From contig JOAZ01000017.1 in assembly GCA_000720535.1 (NCBI GenBank), positions 372,001-436,000 on the forward strand: a DNA stretch of 64,000 nucleotides, written 5' to 3'. This stretch comes from Streptomyces halstedii (GTDB taxonomy: Bacteria; Actinomycetota; Actinomycetes; Streptomycetales; Streptomycetaceae). This document shows, piece by piece, positions 62,712 to 64,000 of the stretch (position 1 is the stretch's first letter; every line of letters begins with the position of its first letter). The notes under the pieces were generated by a model. The model saw nothing but the letters and a program-made list of their open reading frames with translations, searched no databases and was not told the origin of the DNA. Both the position numbers and the translations under genes were made by a program.

Positions 62712-64000
<1,289 letters not shown>

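Overview
The window is chromosomal DNA from a high-GC actinomycete, almost certainly a Streptomyces. Reasons: extreme G/C at third codon positions, many GTG/TTG starts behind AGGAG-type ribosome sites, a conservon (DUF742 + GTPase), a DasR-type site before a chitin-oxidising enzyme, and the Streptomyces-like core order response regulator - argS-like - lysA - hom - thrC - thrB - rho - rpmE - prfA - prmC - Sua5 - phosphatase - glyA - WecA-like - atpIBEFHAGDC.

1-21.4 kb is a mosaic of conserved and semi-conserved genes. It holds the tail of a conservon followed by a StyA-like flavin monooxygenase; a secreted NlpC/P60 peptidase; a pseudokinase/beta-propeller membrane protein broken by a long poly-C tract (23 + 15 C); a TetR regulator with an AurF-like di-iron oxygenase; a second rodA/PBP pair; a zinc-ribbon/HEAT-repeat pair; the divergent non-homologous end-joining pair LigD-type polymerase/Ku; an active Ser/Thr kinase; and glyA preceded by a clear ZTP (pfl) riboswitch.

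21.5-37.4 kb is an accessory stretch. It holds a NERD-like protein, an HSL-type hydrolase with a probable leaderless upstream small ORF, a SUMF1-like protein, a chitin-active AA10 LPMO under a DasR-box promoter, DUF2945 and DUF488 proteins, a lipoprotein hydrolase, and an isolated 2819-residue modular PKS (CoA ligase-ACP-KS-AT-DH-KR-ACP-TE). Its intergenic gaps are rich in short degenerate tandem repeats. It ends at a tRNA-Arg(CCG) gene with a strong terminator.

37.8-62.5 kb is core: amino-acid biosynthesis from the aspartate family (lysA, hom, thrC, thrB), translation and transcription termination (rho, rpmE, prfA, prmC, Sua5), one-carbon metabolism (a second, divergent SHMT), cell-envelope lipid-linked sugar initiation, and the whole F1Fo ATP synthase operon followed by DUF2550. 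The last 1.3 kb is a GH18 chitinase on the minus strand. It runs off the window and carries an internal deletion with frameshift in its catalytic domain.

The most interesting items are the orphan single-module PKS, the poly-C frameshift in the pseudokinase, a low-molecular-weight phosphatase whose catalytic Cys is Ser, an ArgRS-like protein without a catalytic core next to tRNA-Arg, the ZTP riboswitch with a hairpin over the ribosome site, and a possible alternative-pairing RNA element before atpA. All functional calls come from reading motifs by eye; no database search was run.
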